Source: Lachnospiraceae bacterium
Lineage (GTDB): Bacteria; Bacillota; Clostridia; Lachnospirales; Lachnospiraceae
Length of the DNA: 56,611 bases
Assembly (NCBI GenBank): GCA_021770345.1
Contig: JAETRD010000020.1
Location: 1 to 56,611 of the forward strand
Reading direction: 5' to 3'
Below, one piece after another: positions 24,715 to 33,917 of this stretch. The number at the start of each line of letters is the position of its first letter. Position 1 is the stretch's first letter. The notes under the pieces were generated by a model. It saw only the letters and a program-made list of their open reading frames with translations, was not told where the DNA came from and ran no database searches. A program made the position numbers and the translations under genes.

Positions 24715-25781
24715 TTAAGCCGGACTTTTCAGTCCGGCTCGACATCGGGTAAGAAATCCCGGATCAACCGCCATATTTTCAGCGCCATTGTTGCCGCCGT
24801 TGTCGAGGTGAAGCATCACAGGGATCTTGGTAAGCTTCTCCCCGCGGACGATAAGGGGCTGTGCCTTCCCCTGCGCGACGCGGCTCTGGTATTCCCCGTC
24901 CGCCGCGCGGACCGCACGGATGCCTGCGTTTACAAATTTTGCGATGTTGTCATAATTCGGCGTCCGTCCCTCCGTCCATAAAAGCCCGTTGGAAAGCTCG
25001 TTTCCCACCTGCACCATCGTGATATTGATGCCGTTTGCCAGAAACGCGCGCATTGCGGCGAGCGTAAAATCATAGACTACCCGCTCGAGTTCCTCCGCAT
25101 CGTAATCCGCCCACGCTTTCGGTTTTATCTGCTTGCCCGGGTCCGCCCAGAAATCGCTGTAATGAAAATGCAACAGCACTCCAAAGCCCGCCTCCGTGAT
25201 CTTTTTTGCAATCGCAAGAGACATCGCGAGGTCATTTCCTCCGGCGCCGTAGGACTCCCCGCTCTCGGACCACGGGTCGTTCCAGAGACGGATGCGCACC
25301 GTGTCCACATCGTATTTTTTCGCAATATCCAGGATATCCGTCTCTTTTCCCCCGTCATAATAAACCGATTTGTATTTTCCATATTCACGCACGCTCTCAT
25401 ATACAGGTCGCAGTACCAGAACACCTGCTTGTGGGGCCGTACAAAATGTCTCTCCACAGCGCACACGCCGGCTCCGTATAATGTTTCTTTCCGCGACAGA
25501 TGGAGGATTGCGACACTCCCGCTGTCCTCCTCATTCGCCGCCGGCGCATGCGTGTTCTGCTTTGACGGAATCCACGGCGCCCAGGGACCCCCGTCAAACA
25601 GCGTGTACCAGGAGTTGCTGCAGGTGTGGTACGCCTTCGGGCCTTCCTCCCAGCAGGTGGCAATGGCACACTTTACCATCGGATATTTCTCTTTGACGTA
25701 ATTTGTCAGCTTCGCATCCATATAGTAAGAGCCGGTCGATTCCGGATATAATCCGAACCGCCCGTATAGAAGCGCCGACAT
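24715..25781 (-). pseudogene. Decayed glycoside hydrolase: unidentified piece joined to a truncated GH53 endo-galactanase
   Basis: Two different frames are needed. From 25781 to about 25490 an unrecognised Trp/Cys-rich piece reads 'CAIATCWEEGPKAYHTCSNS' and WYTLFDGGPWAPWIPSK. From about 25400 to 24715, in another frame, GH53 (arabinogalactan endo-1,4-beta-galactanase) is clear: VDTVRIRLWNDPWSESG, LLHFHYSDFWADPGKQ, and the acid/base Glu in QVGNELSNGLLWTEG. The GH53 part lacks its true N-terminus and everything after about residue 230, including the nucleophile. It lies 22 bp downstream of the L,D-transpeptidase gene. Confidence 0.75.
24718..24739 (-). terminator. Hairpin terminator
   Basis: AGCCGGACT-tttc-AGTCCGGCT perfect stem. 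On the minus strand it is followed by TTAATCTTTTATTATTT. It ends the decayed galactanase unit. Confidence 0.75.
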
Positions 25782-25803
25782 TATGAGAAAGAACTTCCCA
25801 TAA

Positions 25804-27579
25804 TCACTGCGTCGGCTGTCCCTCCGCGGGCGGCTGTTCCGCGGGTGGTTGCGGCTCGGCGGGCTGCTGCTCCGCAGGCGGCTGCGGCTCGGCGGGCTGC
25901 TGCTCTGCCGGCGGCTGTTCCGCGGGTTGCTGTTCGGCCGGCGGCTGTTCCGCGGGCGGCTGCCCGCCTTTCAATGCGGCAAGCGCCGCCTCCGCCGCCA
26001 CAAGCGTATCGTAATTTGTCACATATCCTTTCGCCGTCGCGGACAGCGCGTCATAGAGATTTCTCGCGCTCACAATCGCGGTCTCACTCTCGAGCGTCAC
26101 CGTTCCGATCGAGTTAATCAGATTGACCACCTCGGCCGCATCCTGCTGCACGGCCGCCGCGCTCTCGGTTCCCGGAAGCGTGTACACCAGAACCGCAAAG
26201 CCCTTGTCGATGTTCCCGTAGATTTTCTCCGCCACGTCAAACGGCAGATTGATACAGCCGTGGGAACCGTTTCTCTTATAGATATTTCCGCCGAAACTCC
26301 TGCGCCAGGTCGCATCGTGCATCCCCACATCCCCGTTAAACGGCATCCAGTACTTGACCGGCGTGGCATACCCCGGCCCGCGCAGCACCGCATCCGTGGT
26401 CTTGTATGTAAGTCCGAAAGCGCCTGTCGGCGTGGAATGCCCCTTTGCCACACACCCGGAGACAAAATCACTCTCGACCACCAGCTCCCCGTCCTTATAC
26501 AGGAACAGATGCTGCGCCGTCAGGTTGATCTCCACATAGGAATCCCCGTAATCCGTTTCCCCATGGCTGTTGGCGGTCTGCATGTAGACCGGCTCCCGCT
26601 CCACGGACTCACCCGCTCTTAAGTCCGCGATCAGCTGCTGTGTCTCCTGTCCATTGTCGATGCGCCATCCGTAAAAGCCGCCTGAAATCGTCACCGTCTC
26701 CCCGTAGGAGGTCTCAAACGTTTTCGACTGGTATGCGGTATTGTATTTTTTTCCGAGCTGTTTTACATAGGCGGACACCGCCTCCTCATCGACTGCCAGC
26801 TCCAGGTCCACAACATTGAGCCACTCATTGATGGTCTCGCCGTCTAAAACCTCTTTTTTCTCATCAAAATCATAAGTGACCGTCATTCCGACACACCGAT
26901 TCAGGTCCTCTAACACTTTCAGAAGCTTTGGATTGTCGTCGCCGATTTTCGGCTCCACATAGCAGCCCGCCGCATCCAGATCCAGCTCGTCTTCCAGTGT
27001 GGAAATCGCTTCGAGCACCGCTTTTCTGAAGGCTCCGCGCGCGACGGTTGTGCCGTAGTCCGCAGGAATCAGCGTATATCCGGCACCCTTCTCATAGCCG
27101 GAACAGCCAGCATTGACCGGCATCCTCTGATTTGCCGCATCCATGCACTCCAGACTGTCAATGATTTTATCGAGCGCATCCCCGTCAAACTCCACCACCC
27201 GCGCAAGCGCAAGCTCTCTGCCCTGAAATGCCGCCGCAATCCAGGCAAACGCATTCTGCTCCTCAATCAGCCCGGCCACCTCGCCGTCAAACACCGGCCG
27301 GATCGAAATATCCGCCCCGGAAATCTCCTCCGGCTCTCCCTCGCGTTTTAAAAGCTTTAAGCGGTAACTGTCAATCTCCCCTTTGATCAGCTGCTCTACC
27401 CGAGCAGCATTTAAGCCTCCCACCGGGATACCGTCCACGGTTGTTCCAAAGCAGAAATGCGTCTGAAAAAATACCGCCATTCCGATATAAATTCCCGCGA
27501 GCACCGTAACTCCGAGCAGAATCCCGAACCCAATCTGCTTTTTTGCATATTTCTTCTTTTCTTTTTTGTTCTTTTTCAT
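25804..27579 (-). CDS. L,D-transpeptidase (YkuD) with peptidoglycan-binding domain and repetitive tail
   Basis: 591 residues from ATG 27579. A cytosolic Lys-rich start is followed by a membrane anchor (about 17-38), a PG_binding_4 region (about 60-330), and the YkuD catalytic domain with the SHGCINLP motif holding the Cys nucleophile. The C-terminus is a low-complexity run of PPAEQ/QPAE units of about 55 residues, probably a wall-spanning spacer. It forms 3-3 peptidoglycan cross-links outside the membrane. Upstream alternative GTA-ATG starts differ by two codons. Confidence 0.92.
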   Translation of the reverse strand: MKKNKKEKKKYAKKQIGFGILLGVTVLAGIYIGMAVFFQTHFCFGTTVDGIPVGGLNAARVEQLIKGEIDSYRLKLLKREGEPEEISGADISIRPVFDGEVAGLIEEQNAFAWIAAAFQGRELALARVVEFDGDALDKIIDSLECMDAANQRMPVNAGCSGYEKGAGYTLIPADYGTTVARGAFRKAVLEAISTLEDELDLDAAGCYVEPKIGDDNPKLLKVLEDLNRCVGMTVTYDFDEKKEVLDGETINEWLNVVDLELAVDEEAVSAYVKQLGKKYNTAYQSKTFETSYGETVTISGGFYGWRIDNGQETQQLIADLRAGESVEREPVYMQTANSHGETDYGDSYVEINLTAQHLFLYKDGELVVESDFVSGCVAKGHSTPTGAFGLTYKTTDAVLRGPGYATPVKYWMPFNGDVGMHDATWRRSFGGNIYKRNGSHGCINLPFDVAEKIYGNIDKGFAVLVYTLPGTESAAAVQQDAAEVVNLINSIGTVTLESETAIVSARNLYDALSATAKGYVTNYDTLVAAEAALAALKGGQPPAEQPPAEQQPAEQPPAEQQPAEPQPPAEQQPAEPQPPAEQPPAEGQPTQ

Positions 27580-27630
27580 TACCATAATTCCCCAAAATAA
27601 GTCTAATTTCCTAGTAAAAACACAGTTCTT

Positions 27631-27658
27631 ATTATAATAAATGCAACTATTCTGTCAA
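27631..27658 (-). promoter_or_regulatory. Promoter of the L,D-transpeptidase gene
   Basis: Minus strand TTGACA and TATAAT, both perfect, 16 bp apart. Confidence 0.75.
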
Positions 27659-27767
27659 CATTTTGCCGCAATCGTAATATTTATGTAACAACTGCACAAA
27701 GGTGTTTTCTTTCGTTCCTCAATTTTTTAAATTTCTAATAATCTTTCTTAATAAAATTTTAAGGTAA

Positions 27768-27796
27768 TTGTTTCCGCAAAAACGTTGTGCTATAAT
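27768..27796 (+). promoter_or_regulatory. Promoter of the PAP2 gene
   Basis: TTGTTT (27768) and TATAAT (27791-27796), 17 bp apart. Confidence 0.65.
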
Positions 27797-27867
27797 CGCA
27801 GACAAAACAACGGGCTGCACGCTTTACAGACAGTTCTTATGTTCAAAAAAACAGAGAGGTTGATACT

Positions 27868-28560
27868 TTGAAAACAAGGATATACACGGCGTTTTTCGCC
27901 TTCTTCGAAAAGAATAAACACGGTTTGCTGCTCCTGTATTTTGCGCTTTACCTGCCTTGGTTCGGCTACCTGGAGCGGACGGTGACCACGCATTTTCATG
28001 TGATCCACGTCACACTCGACGACTATATTCCGTTCTGCGAATATTTCATCGTCCCGTATCTGATGTGGTTTTTCTACATTGCCTGGGGACTCGGTTATTT
28101 TTATTACAAAAACAAAGACGAATATTTCAGGCTGTGTTTCGTACTTTTTACCGGTATGACCGTCTTTCTGGTTATCTCCACGCTTTACCCGAACGGTCAT
28201 TATCTGCGCCCGGCGATCTTTACGCGCAATAACGTTTTTACCGCGCTCGTGAGATGGCTTTATGCGACCGATACGCCGACAAACCTGTTCCCGAGCATCC
28301 ATGTGTACAACTCAATTGCCATCAACGCGGCGGTATGGCACTGCGAAAATTTTAAATCCAACCGGCCCGTCCGCTACGGCTCCGCCGTCCTTGCCGTCAG
28401 CATTATCGCATCAACGATGTTTTTAAAACAGCATTCGGTGTTTGACGTTGCGACCGGAATGGTTCTGGCGGCGTTTATGTGTTCTCTCGTGTACAGCGGC
28501 AGCCCCCTGCGCTTTCCCGCGCGGCAGCCGAAATACGGAGGAAAATTACGGCGGATATAA
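27868..28560 (+). CDS. PAP2-superfamily membrane phosphatase-like protein
   Basis: 230 residues, apparently starting with TTG at 27868 (AGAGAGG nine bases upstream, no nearby ATG). About six hydrophobic segments. PAP2 motifs C2 (LFPSIHVYNS) and C3 (KQHSVFDVATG) hold the two catalytic His; motif C1 is weak. It belongs to the inositolphosphorylceramide-synthase-like PAP2 group, which acts on lipid phosphates at the membrane. Substrate unknown. Confidence 0.85.
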   Translation: MKTRIYTAFFAFFEKNKHGLLLLYFALYLPWFGYLERTVTTHFHVIHVTLDDYIPFCEYFIVPYLMWFFYIAWGLGYFYYKNKDEYFRLCFVLFTGMTVFLVISTLYPNGHYLRPAIFTRNNVFTALVRWLYATDTPTNLFPSIHVYNSIAINAAVWHCENFKSNRPVRYGSAVLAVSIIASTMFLKQHSVFDVATGMVLAAFMCSLVYSGSPLRFPARQPKYGGKLRRI

Positions 28561-28579
28561 CAGTATATGGTTTTCGTCC

Positions 28580-28628
28580 AAAAAAAGACAGCCAACGCAC
28601 AAATTTTTTATGCACCGGCTGTCTTTTT
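28580..28628. terminator. Bidirectional terminator
   Basis: AAAAAGACAGCC pairs with GGCTGTCTTTTT; T-rich on both strands. It separates the PAP2 gene from the convergent sensor-kinase gene and overlaps that gene's stop codon. Confidence 0.85.
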
Positions 28629-29952
28629 AAAATGCAAGCGTAAGCGTCCATATCTGTTCCCCGCAGGATATATGCATGCTCCCGCCCAGTTTTTCCGTGT
28701 TCTTTTGGATTTCGGACAACAACTCCTCGTCCCGCGTATCTCTGTCGCCGTAACACTCGAACTGCACGCAGCGAATAGTTCCCTGCACGCTCTGCACAAC
28801 GGAGATAATCCGCTTCTCCGCATCCTGCTGCCGCTTTGCCTTCTGTGCGGCAAGCTCTAACACGTCGCAGAAGAGCTGATACACGTCCATCGGCTCCATC
28901 TGTGCAAACATACGGCCGTCAATCATGCAGGTCAGCGTGATGCCCTCTTTCTCACAGACCAGACTTTTCTCGTTTACCGCCACGTCGATGACCTCGTTTC
29001 CGGTATTCACGATCGCATTGTAGAGCGCGAGCTCCCGCTCGAGACGGGACAATGTCTCGTCTAACCGGCCTGCGCCGCTCTCCCGGAGCGCCCTCACCTG
29101 ATGTTTCAGACGGTGGCATTTCCCGTTAATCATATCCAGATTTGTCTTAAACGCGACATAGTGCCGCTCGCGCTGACGGCGCAGCATCCGCTCAAATTGC
29201 GCCTCCTGCGCGAAATAGTTTTTGTCAATCGTCGCATACTGCACCCAGATCACAAAAAAGGAGCAGAGGAGGTCATACACGACGCAGATTCCCACTGCCA
29301 GCGCATTTTCCCATCCTCCCATAAAACAGAGCTTTGACGCGGTATTCAGAACCAGCCCGAAAACCAGAAGCACGAAAAGCATCGGCATATACTGGCGAAC
29401 GCCAGGTAAAAAAGCCTCCGAATCACGGCTGCCCCTGTGCAGCAGATACACCTCGAGCGCAAGTACCAGCGCATAGCAGACAGGCAGCGGCAGATGATGA
29501 ACGACGACTGACGGCCCCGAAAACAGCCCCTCCTGTTCCGGGTAATGCCACACGGAAAAAACAATCCATAGCGAGTTAGCGGTGTGCTCCACCAGATACG
29601 AGAGAAACATCAAATACCACGACAGATGCCAGGAAAACCGCATCGTGACGCGTATCGTGACCGCCAGCAGGCACAACTGCAAAAAGAATGCAAAAAACAG
29701 GATAAAAAGCAGCGGTACTTTTTCTTCGGTCAAAGCGGAAAACTGCACAGAGGTTTCCGTTATCTCTCCCAAATATCCCCGCATTACACGCAGCAGGCCG
29801 CCGAGCAATAAAAGCTCCGCGGCCGCCGCACAGACAAATGCAGGCTTCGGGTATTTTTTCCGTTCCAACACCGCGATAAGCACCGCGGCAATCAGGGATA
29901 TTTCCAGATAAAAATCAATTTTTATAAAGGAACCCAGCAATTCATATTTCAT
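28627..29952 (-). CDS. GHKL-type sensor histidine kinase with degenerate ATPase domain
   Basis: 441 residues. About seven membrane spans (1-225) are followed by a cytosolic helix with the H-box MINGKCHRLKHQVRAL typical of AgrC/LytS-like sensors. The catalytic part is eroded: the N-box position reads LFCDVLELAAQKAKR without the usual Asn, and no G1 or G2 glycine motif is visible before the C-terminal 'KLGGSMHISCGEQIWTLTLA'. It may not bind ATP. Its partner regulator lies upstream, separated by about 160 bp of hairpins. Confidence 0.8.
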   Translation of the reverse strand: MKYELLGSFIKIDFYLEISLIAAVLIAVLERKKYPKPAFVCAAAAELLLLGGLLRVMRGYLGEITETSVQFSALTEEKVPLLFILFFAFFLQLCLLAVTIRVTMRFSWHLSWYLMFLSYLVEHTANSLWIVFSVWHYPEQEGLFSGPSVVVHHLPLPVCYALVLALEVYLLHRGSRDSEAFLPGVRQYMPMLFVLLVFGLVLNTASKLCFMGGWENALAVGICVVYDLLCSFFVIWVQYATIDKNYFAQEAQFERMLRRQRERHYVAFKTNLDMINGKCHRLKHQVRALRESGAGRLDETLSRLERELALYNAIVNTGNEVIDVAVNEKSLVCEKEGITLTCMIDGRMFAQMEPMDVYQLFCDVLELAAQKAKRQQDAEKRIISVVQSVQGTIRCVQFECYGDRDTRDEELLSEIQKNTEKLGGSMHISCGEQIWTLTLAF

Positions 29953-29966
29953 ACTCTAACCAACAT

Positions 29967-30116
29967 GATTCCGCTTCGCGGAATCTCAAAACATGGGAAG
30001 AATGCTGCCTGGCAGCAAGTCCGCTCTGCGGACGGTTCTTCCGCGTGAATGGTATTTTCATTCACGCTGTGAATGGTATTTTCATTCACGCTGTGAATGG
30101 TATTTTCATTCACGCT
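29967..30116. repeat. Array of hairpins including three exact 24-bp tandem repeats
   Basis: In order: GATTCCGC-ttc-GCGGAATC (29967-29985), GCTGCC-t-GGCAGC (30004-30016), GTCCGC-tct-GCGGAC (30019-30033), then three units of GTGAATGGTATTTTCATTCA+CGCT (30045-30068, 30069-30092, 30093-30116). Each unit folds as GTGAATG/CATTCAC. The array lies between the regulator and sensor genes on one transcript. Confidence 0.9.
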
Positions 30117-30828
30117 ATTCCCTCGAAAGAAACGCAAGCAGCCGCTCTTTCAGTTCCTTTTTCCGCCCGCGGCTGACCGGAACTTTTGTCCCGTCCCGGA
30201 GCACGCAGTCTTTTCCAATCTCATACACATAATGCAGATTGACAAGACACGAGTGATGGCAACGAAAAAATCCCTTTTCCTGCAGGCGTTCCTCAAGTTC
30301 ACGCATCGTTCCGCACCCGGTCGTCTCCACCGTCTCCTGCGGCAGATGAAACACAAGGTAATGTCTGCGCGCCTCGACATACAGAATCTGCGCGAGGCCG
30401 ATCCGGCGCATGTTTCCCCGCATCTCCAGAACGATACACGCATCCTTCTGCCCGGAAAGCCTCGTTAAGATCTTCCCGATCTTCAAATAAAATTCGGCAT
30501 ACTTTAACGGTTTTACGATATAGTCCGAAGCCGCAAACCGATAGCCGTCAATCGCGTAGCCGGCGATATTCGTCACAAAGACAATCCCGACTTCCTCATC
30601 CCTCGCCCGGATCCGTTCCGCCGTCTCGATCCCGTTTACATGCGGCATCTCGATATCGAGCAGAATCAGATCCCACTGTCCGCGGAAGGCCGCAAGGAAT
30701 TCCCGGCCGTCGGTATAGCGGCAGAGCTGGCAGGATATTCCCCGCTCCGCCCCATACCGTGCGAAAAAGTCTTCCAGAATTTTTGCATGTTCCGTTTCGT
30801 CCTCGACAATCGCCACACGAACCGGCAT
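30115..30828 (-). CDS. LytTR-family response regulator
   Basis: 237 residues from ATG 30828 (AAGGAGGAG upstream). The receiver domain is 1-120, with phospho-acceptor Asp in DLILLDIEMPHVNG and acidic pair VEDE, ending with the conserved Lys in SDYIVKPLKY. The C-terminal LytTR DNA-binding domain follows (about 135-235: 'RRIGLAQILYVEARRHYLVF', FFRCHHSCLVNLHYV). AgrA/AlgR-type regulators commonly control exported or cell-surface functions. The last codons run into the 24-bp repeat array. Confidence 0.92.
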   Translation of the reverse strand: MPVRVAIVEDETEHAKILEDFFARYGAERGISCQLCRYTDGREFLAAFRGQWDLILLDIEMPHVNGIETAERIRARDEEVGIVFVTNIAGYAIDGYRFAASDYIVKPLKYAEFYLKIGKILTRLSGQKDACIVLEMRGNMRRIGLAQILYVEARRHYLVFHLPQETVETTGCGTMRELEERLQEKGFFRCHHSCLVNLHYVYEIGKDCVLRDGTKVPVSRGRKKELKERLLAFLSRE

Positions 30829-30881
30829 AGTCTCCTCCTTTTCTTCTCTATAGGAAATTGCGACAGCGTAAATCGTCCCGA

Positions 30882-30942
30882 CAAAAAGCGAAGCTTTTTG
30901 CGAGCGAGAGTATTGTCTCGCTTTCGAGTGCGCCGGCACTCG
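30882..30942. repeat. Three consecutive hairpins between the GH3 and regulator genes
   Basis: CAAAAAGC-gaa-GCTTTTTG (30882-30900), GCGAGA-gtattg-TCTCGC (30904-30921) and CGAGTGC-gccg-GCACTCG (30925-30942, followed by CTTTTTTA). At least one should terminate the GH3 transcript on the minus strand. Confidence 0.8.
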
Positions 30943-30947
30943 CTTTT

Positions 30948-33917
30948 TTATCCCTGCTGCTTTGCCTGTTTCCGCAGCTTATGGTCGATCACAAGCGCGC
31001 GGATTGCCAGCGCAAACAGCAGCACTGCCACAGCCGTGACCGCATAAATCAACTGCCTGATACCGAACGTCGGAGCCGCAAACACCGGGCGCAGCAGCGT
31101 ATCATCCCCGACTGCCTCACAGTAATCCCGGTTTGTCACGCGCACATGCAGATACATATACAGCGTATTCTTTGCCGCCGCGCGCAGCGCCTGATAATAG
31201 CTGTTTGAGCTCGTCTCCTGCGCAAGCGTTCCTCCCATAAAGCCGCTCATCCAGAGACTTCCGCCCGCGCGCAGCGCCTGGTCGCCGTTCATAAACGCAT
31301 GGTGATCGCAATAGTCCGTGATCACGCCGCCCGTAAAGCCCCACTCGTCTCTCAGGACACCTGTCAAAAGCGCTTCGCTTCCGCCGGCCCACACCGCGCC
31401 GATACGGTTATAGCTGGTCATCAGTCCTACCGCGTCGTAATCCTCCACAAGCATCTGGAAGGGTTTTAAATAAATCTCCCGCAGCGTCTGCTCCGTCATC
31501 CACAGGTACACCGAGTCACGGTAGATGCCGGCCTCTCCGTCGTTGCAGATAAAATGCTTCACATAGGTGTATACGCCCGCCTCGTTTGCACCCTGCACCG
31601 TATTGCCGCACATTGCGCCGGAGAGGATACTGTCCTCCGAGTAATACTCGTAATTGCGCCCGTTTAACGGACTTCTGTGGATATTTACCGCCGGCGCATA
31701 CCAGCCGCTGTAGCCGTTTAAAATCGCCTGATGCCCGATCGTGCGCCCTTCCTGCCGCGCCAGTTCTATATTCCAGGTCTGCGCGAGCGTGCTGCTGCCC
31801 GGGAAACCGCATCCCGCGCCCATACCCGTAAAGCCGCCGATCTGCGCCGGGCCGTCGGCATCTTTGGTCCGCACCTTGCCGATACTCTTTATGTCCACGA
31901 TACCGCCGTAGCCGAACACATACATATTTTCCATTTCTTTTACGGTCAGCTGGTCTAAAAGTTCCTCCCACCGCGGGTCGTCGTAATCTGCACCGAGCGC
32001 ATAGCCCAGTTCCGTCGTCACGCCTTTCTCCTCGATTTTCAGACCGTTTTTCGCCCCGGTCACAATCGGCTCGTCGCTCTCGTCGATATAAGCCTGCGCC
32101 TGCGCTTCGTCGTACAGGTTGAGCGCGGCCACCGCCCCGTCCATCGCGCGGCTCTCCGGTCGAACCGGATATGTTGCCGCAAAATCACTTCTGGAAAGAT
32201 ACACGATATCCTGCTCCGAATCCGCCCCGTCGAGGCTGATGCCGTCTATCGCATCCGCGCCGGTAAACTTATTGCCGACCGCCGCGCCGGATACCTTGTC
32301 CGTCTCATACTTCACCGTTTCCGGCAGCCGCATCGTAATTGCATCCGCACGGGGTGTATGCGCGTCGGAACGCACGGTAAACACATAGTCCCCTGCATCC
32401 AGCTCATACCCCGCAAAGCCGTTGCCGTTTGCATCATAGCAGTCGTAGCTCGCCATCTCCTCCACGTCAAATTCCAGCGCGAGCTCCTCGCTCTCCCCGG
32501 GCGCAAGCGTCTTTGTCTTTCCAAACGCCGCGAGCTCCGCCGCGCTCTTTTCGATTCCGCCGGGTATGTAGGGCGCCGCGTAGTACAGCTGCACGACTTC
32601 CTGTCCCGGCATATCGCCGGTGTTTGTGACTTCGACTTTGACCGTCACTTTTCCGTCTTTGGTAAGCACGCTTTCATTTTCGGGAGCCTCCGTCACCTTC
32701 CATGTAAAGTCGGTGTAACTGAGTCCATACCCGAAGGGGTACTGAACCACGCCCTCGTAGCCCATTCCGTGCTCGTTTGCGACATCGGACCAGAACCCTT
32801 CGGCGTCCGCCGTCTCGTACCACTTATAGCCGATGTAGATTCCCTCCGCGTAATCGGTGTAGCTCACCTGCTCATAGGCGTAGGGCTCGCCGAGGTTTCC
32901 GTTTGTCGTCCCGTCCGCGGGATAAAGCCCCTCCACGCCTGTGTAAGCGCCGACACCCTCGAGTCCGGCGTTCACATAGCTCGGCGCCGTCGTCATATCA
33001 TACGCCCAGGTGTCCGCCGTGCGGCCGCCCGGCTGGCGCTCTCCCCAGAGGACCTCCGGCAGCGCCGCCGTTCCGACCTGGCCGGGCAGTCCGACCTGCA
33101 TGCAGGCATCGACGCCCGGAATCGTCTCCACCTGTCCGAGTTCCATCACGTTTGTGGAATTTAAGAGCACGACAACATGCTCGTAGTTTGCGCCCACATA
33201 GGCGAGCAGCGCTTCTTCCTCCGCGGAAAGTTCGAGATGCATCCGCGTCTCGTCGGTCACAATCTCTCCCTCTTTTTCGATCCGCTTGTATTGACAGTTT
33301 GTCGCATCGTTGCTCTCGCCGGCGAGACGCCCGATGACCACCAGCGCGGTGTCTGAAAATTCCAGCGCATCCGCAAGCATCGTCTCGCTGTAATAGGTCC
33401 GGTTGTCAATGGACGGCTCATACAGGCGCGCCGACTGCTCGGGCCAGCTGTTTAATGTGCTCGTGTATTCGCGCCCGTCCTGAAAATTCCGGTACATATC
33501 CGTGAGCGCGGTGTTGTACGCAATCCCGTAGCTCTCGAGCGCTGACAGCAAATCCACGTCCATCCGGCTTACGCCGCCCGAACCGGAGCCGCCTGCAAGC
33601 CAGGCCGTAGACGCCCAGCCAAACACATTGACCTTCTTTACGCTGTCCGAAAACGGCAGCGTGCCGTCATTGTTCTGCAGCAAGACCATTCCCTCCGCGG
33701 CAACGGTCTTTGCCAGTTCCTTTGCCTCCTCCTCTGTCTGCTGGCGCGCTGCGTCGTCGACTTTCGGCGTCGCCGCCCCGACGAACGATTCTACCACCAT
33801 CCCCATGCTCGCATACGCGTAATTCAGCACGACCGCGACCAAAAGCAGCAGGGTTGCAAAAAACATCCCGAACCCGTGCCGGATCGGGTGCGGCTTTTTT
33901 ACTTTGTTTTTCTTCAC
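30948..33917 (-). CDS. Circularly permuted GH3 beta-glucosidase-type enzyme, membrane-anchored at both ends
   Basis: 989 residues from GTG 33917 (GGGGGA eight bases upstream). Domain order is reversed relative to usual GH3: the GH3_C and fibronectin-like parts come first (MVLLQNNDGTLPF at about 75; 'QYPFGYGLSYTDFTWKVTEA' in the middle). The TIM-barrel GH3_N comes last (KDADGPAQIGGF, YAPAVNIHRSPLNGRNYEYY, KHFICND, and nucleophile Asp in GVITDYCDHH). A membrane span lies near 15-38 and another near 950-972. This permuted layout is known in ruminal glucosidases. Likely hydrolyses cell-surface oligosaccharides. Confidence 0.88.
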   Translation of the reverse strand: MKKNKVKKPHPIRHGFGMFFATLLLLVAVVLNYAYASMGMVVESFVGAATPKVDDAARQQTEEEAKELAKTVAAEGMVLLQNNDGTLPFSDSVKKVNVFGWASTAWLAGGSGSGGVSRMDVDLLSALESYGIAYNTALTDMYRNFQDGREYTSTLNSWPEQSARLYEPSIDNRTYYSETMLADALEFSDTALVVIGRLAGESNDATNCQYKRIEKEGEIVTDETRMHLELSAEEEALLAYVGANYEHVVVLLNSTNVMELGQVETIPGVDACMQVGLPGQVGTAALPEVLWGERQPGGRTADTWAYDMTTAPSYVNAGLEGVGAYTGVEGLYPADGTTNGNLGEPYAYEQVSYTDYAEGIYIGYKWYETADAEGFWSDVANEHGMGYEGVVQYPFGYGLSYTDFTWKVTEAPENESVLTKDGKVTVKVEVTNTGDMPGQEVVQLYYAAPYIPGGIEKSAAELAAFGKTKTLAPGESEELALEFDVEEMASYDCYDANGNGFAGYELDAGDYVFTVRSDAHTPRADAITMRLPETVKYETDKVSGAAVGNKFTGADAIDGISLDGADSEQDIVYLSRSDFAATYPVRPESRAMDGAVAALNLYDEAQAQAYIDESDEPIVTGAKNGLKIEEKGVTTELGYALGADYDDPRWEELLDQLTVKEMENMYVFGYGGIVDIKSIGKVRTKDADGPAQIGGFTGMGAGCGFPGSSTLAQTWNIELARQEGRTIGHQAILNGYSGWYAPAVNIHRSPLNGRNYEYYSEDSILSGAMCGNTVQGANEAGVYTYVKHFICNDGEAGIYRDSVYLWMTEQTLREIYLKPFQMLVEDYDAVGLMTSYNRIGAVWAGGSEALLTGVLRDEWGFTGGVITDYCDHHAFMNGDQALRAGGSLWMSGFMGGTLAQETSSNSYYQALRAAAKNTLYMYLHVRVTNRDYCEAVGDDTLLRPVFAAPTFGIRQLIYAVTAVAVLLFALAIRALVIDHKLRKQAKQQG

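Noticed and set aside
25849-26622. Long plus-strand frame over the L,D-transpeptidase gene
   Set aside because: Arg/Leu-rich low-complexity translation of the GC-rich repeat tail; the minus-strand gene has clear YkuD motifs.
30045-30116. Three 24-bp repeats as a CRISPR array
   Set aside because: Units are directly adjacent with no spacers, and no cas genes are present.
29949-30137. Minus-strand reading frame encoding SVNENTIH repeats through the 24-bp units
   Set aside because: The 24-bp period keeps any frame open. There is no ribosome site and the frame overlaps the regulator's end.
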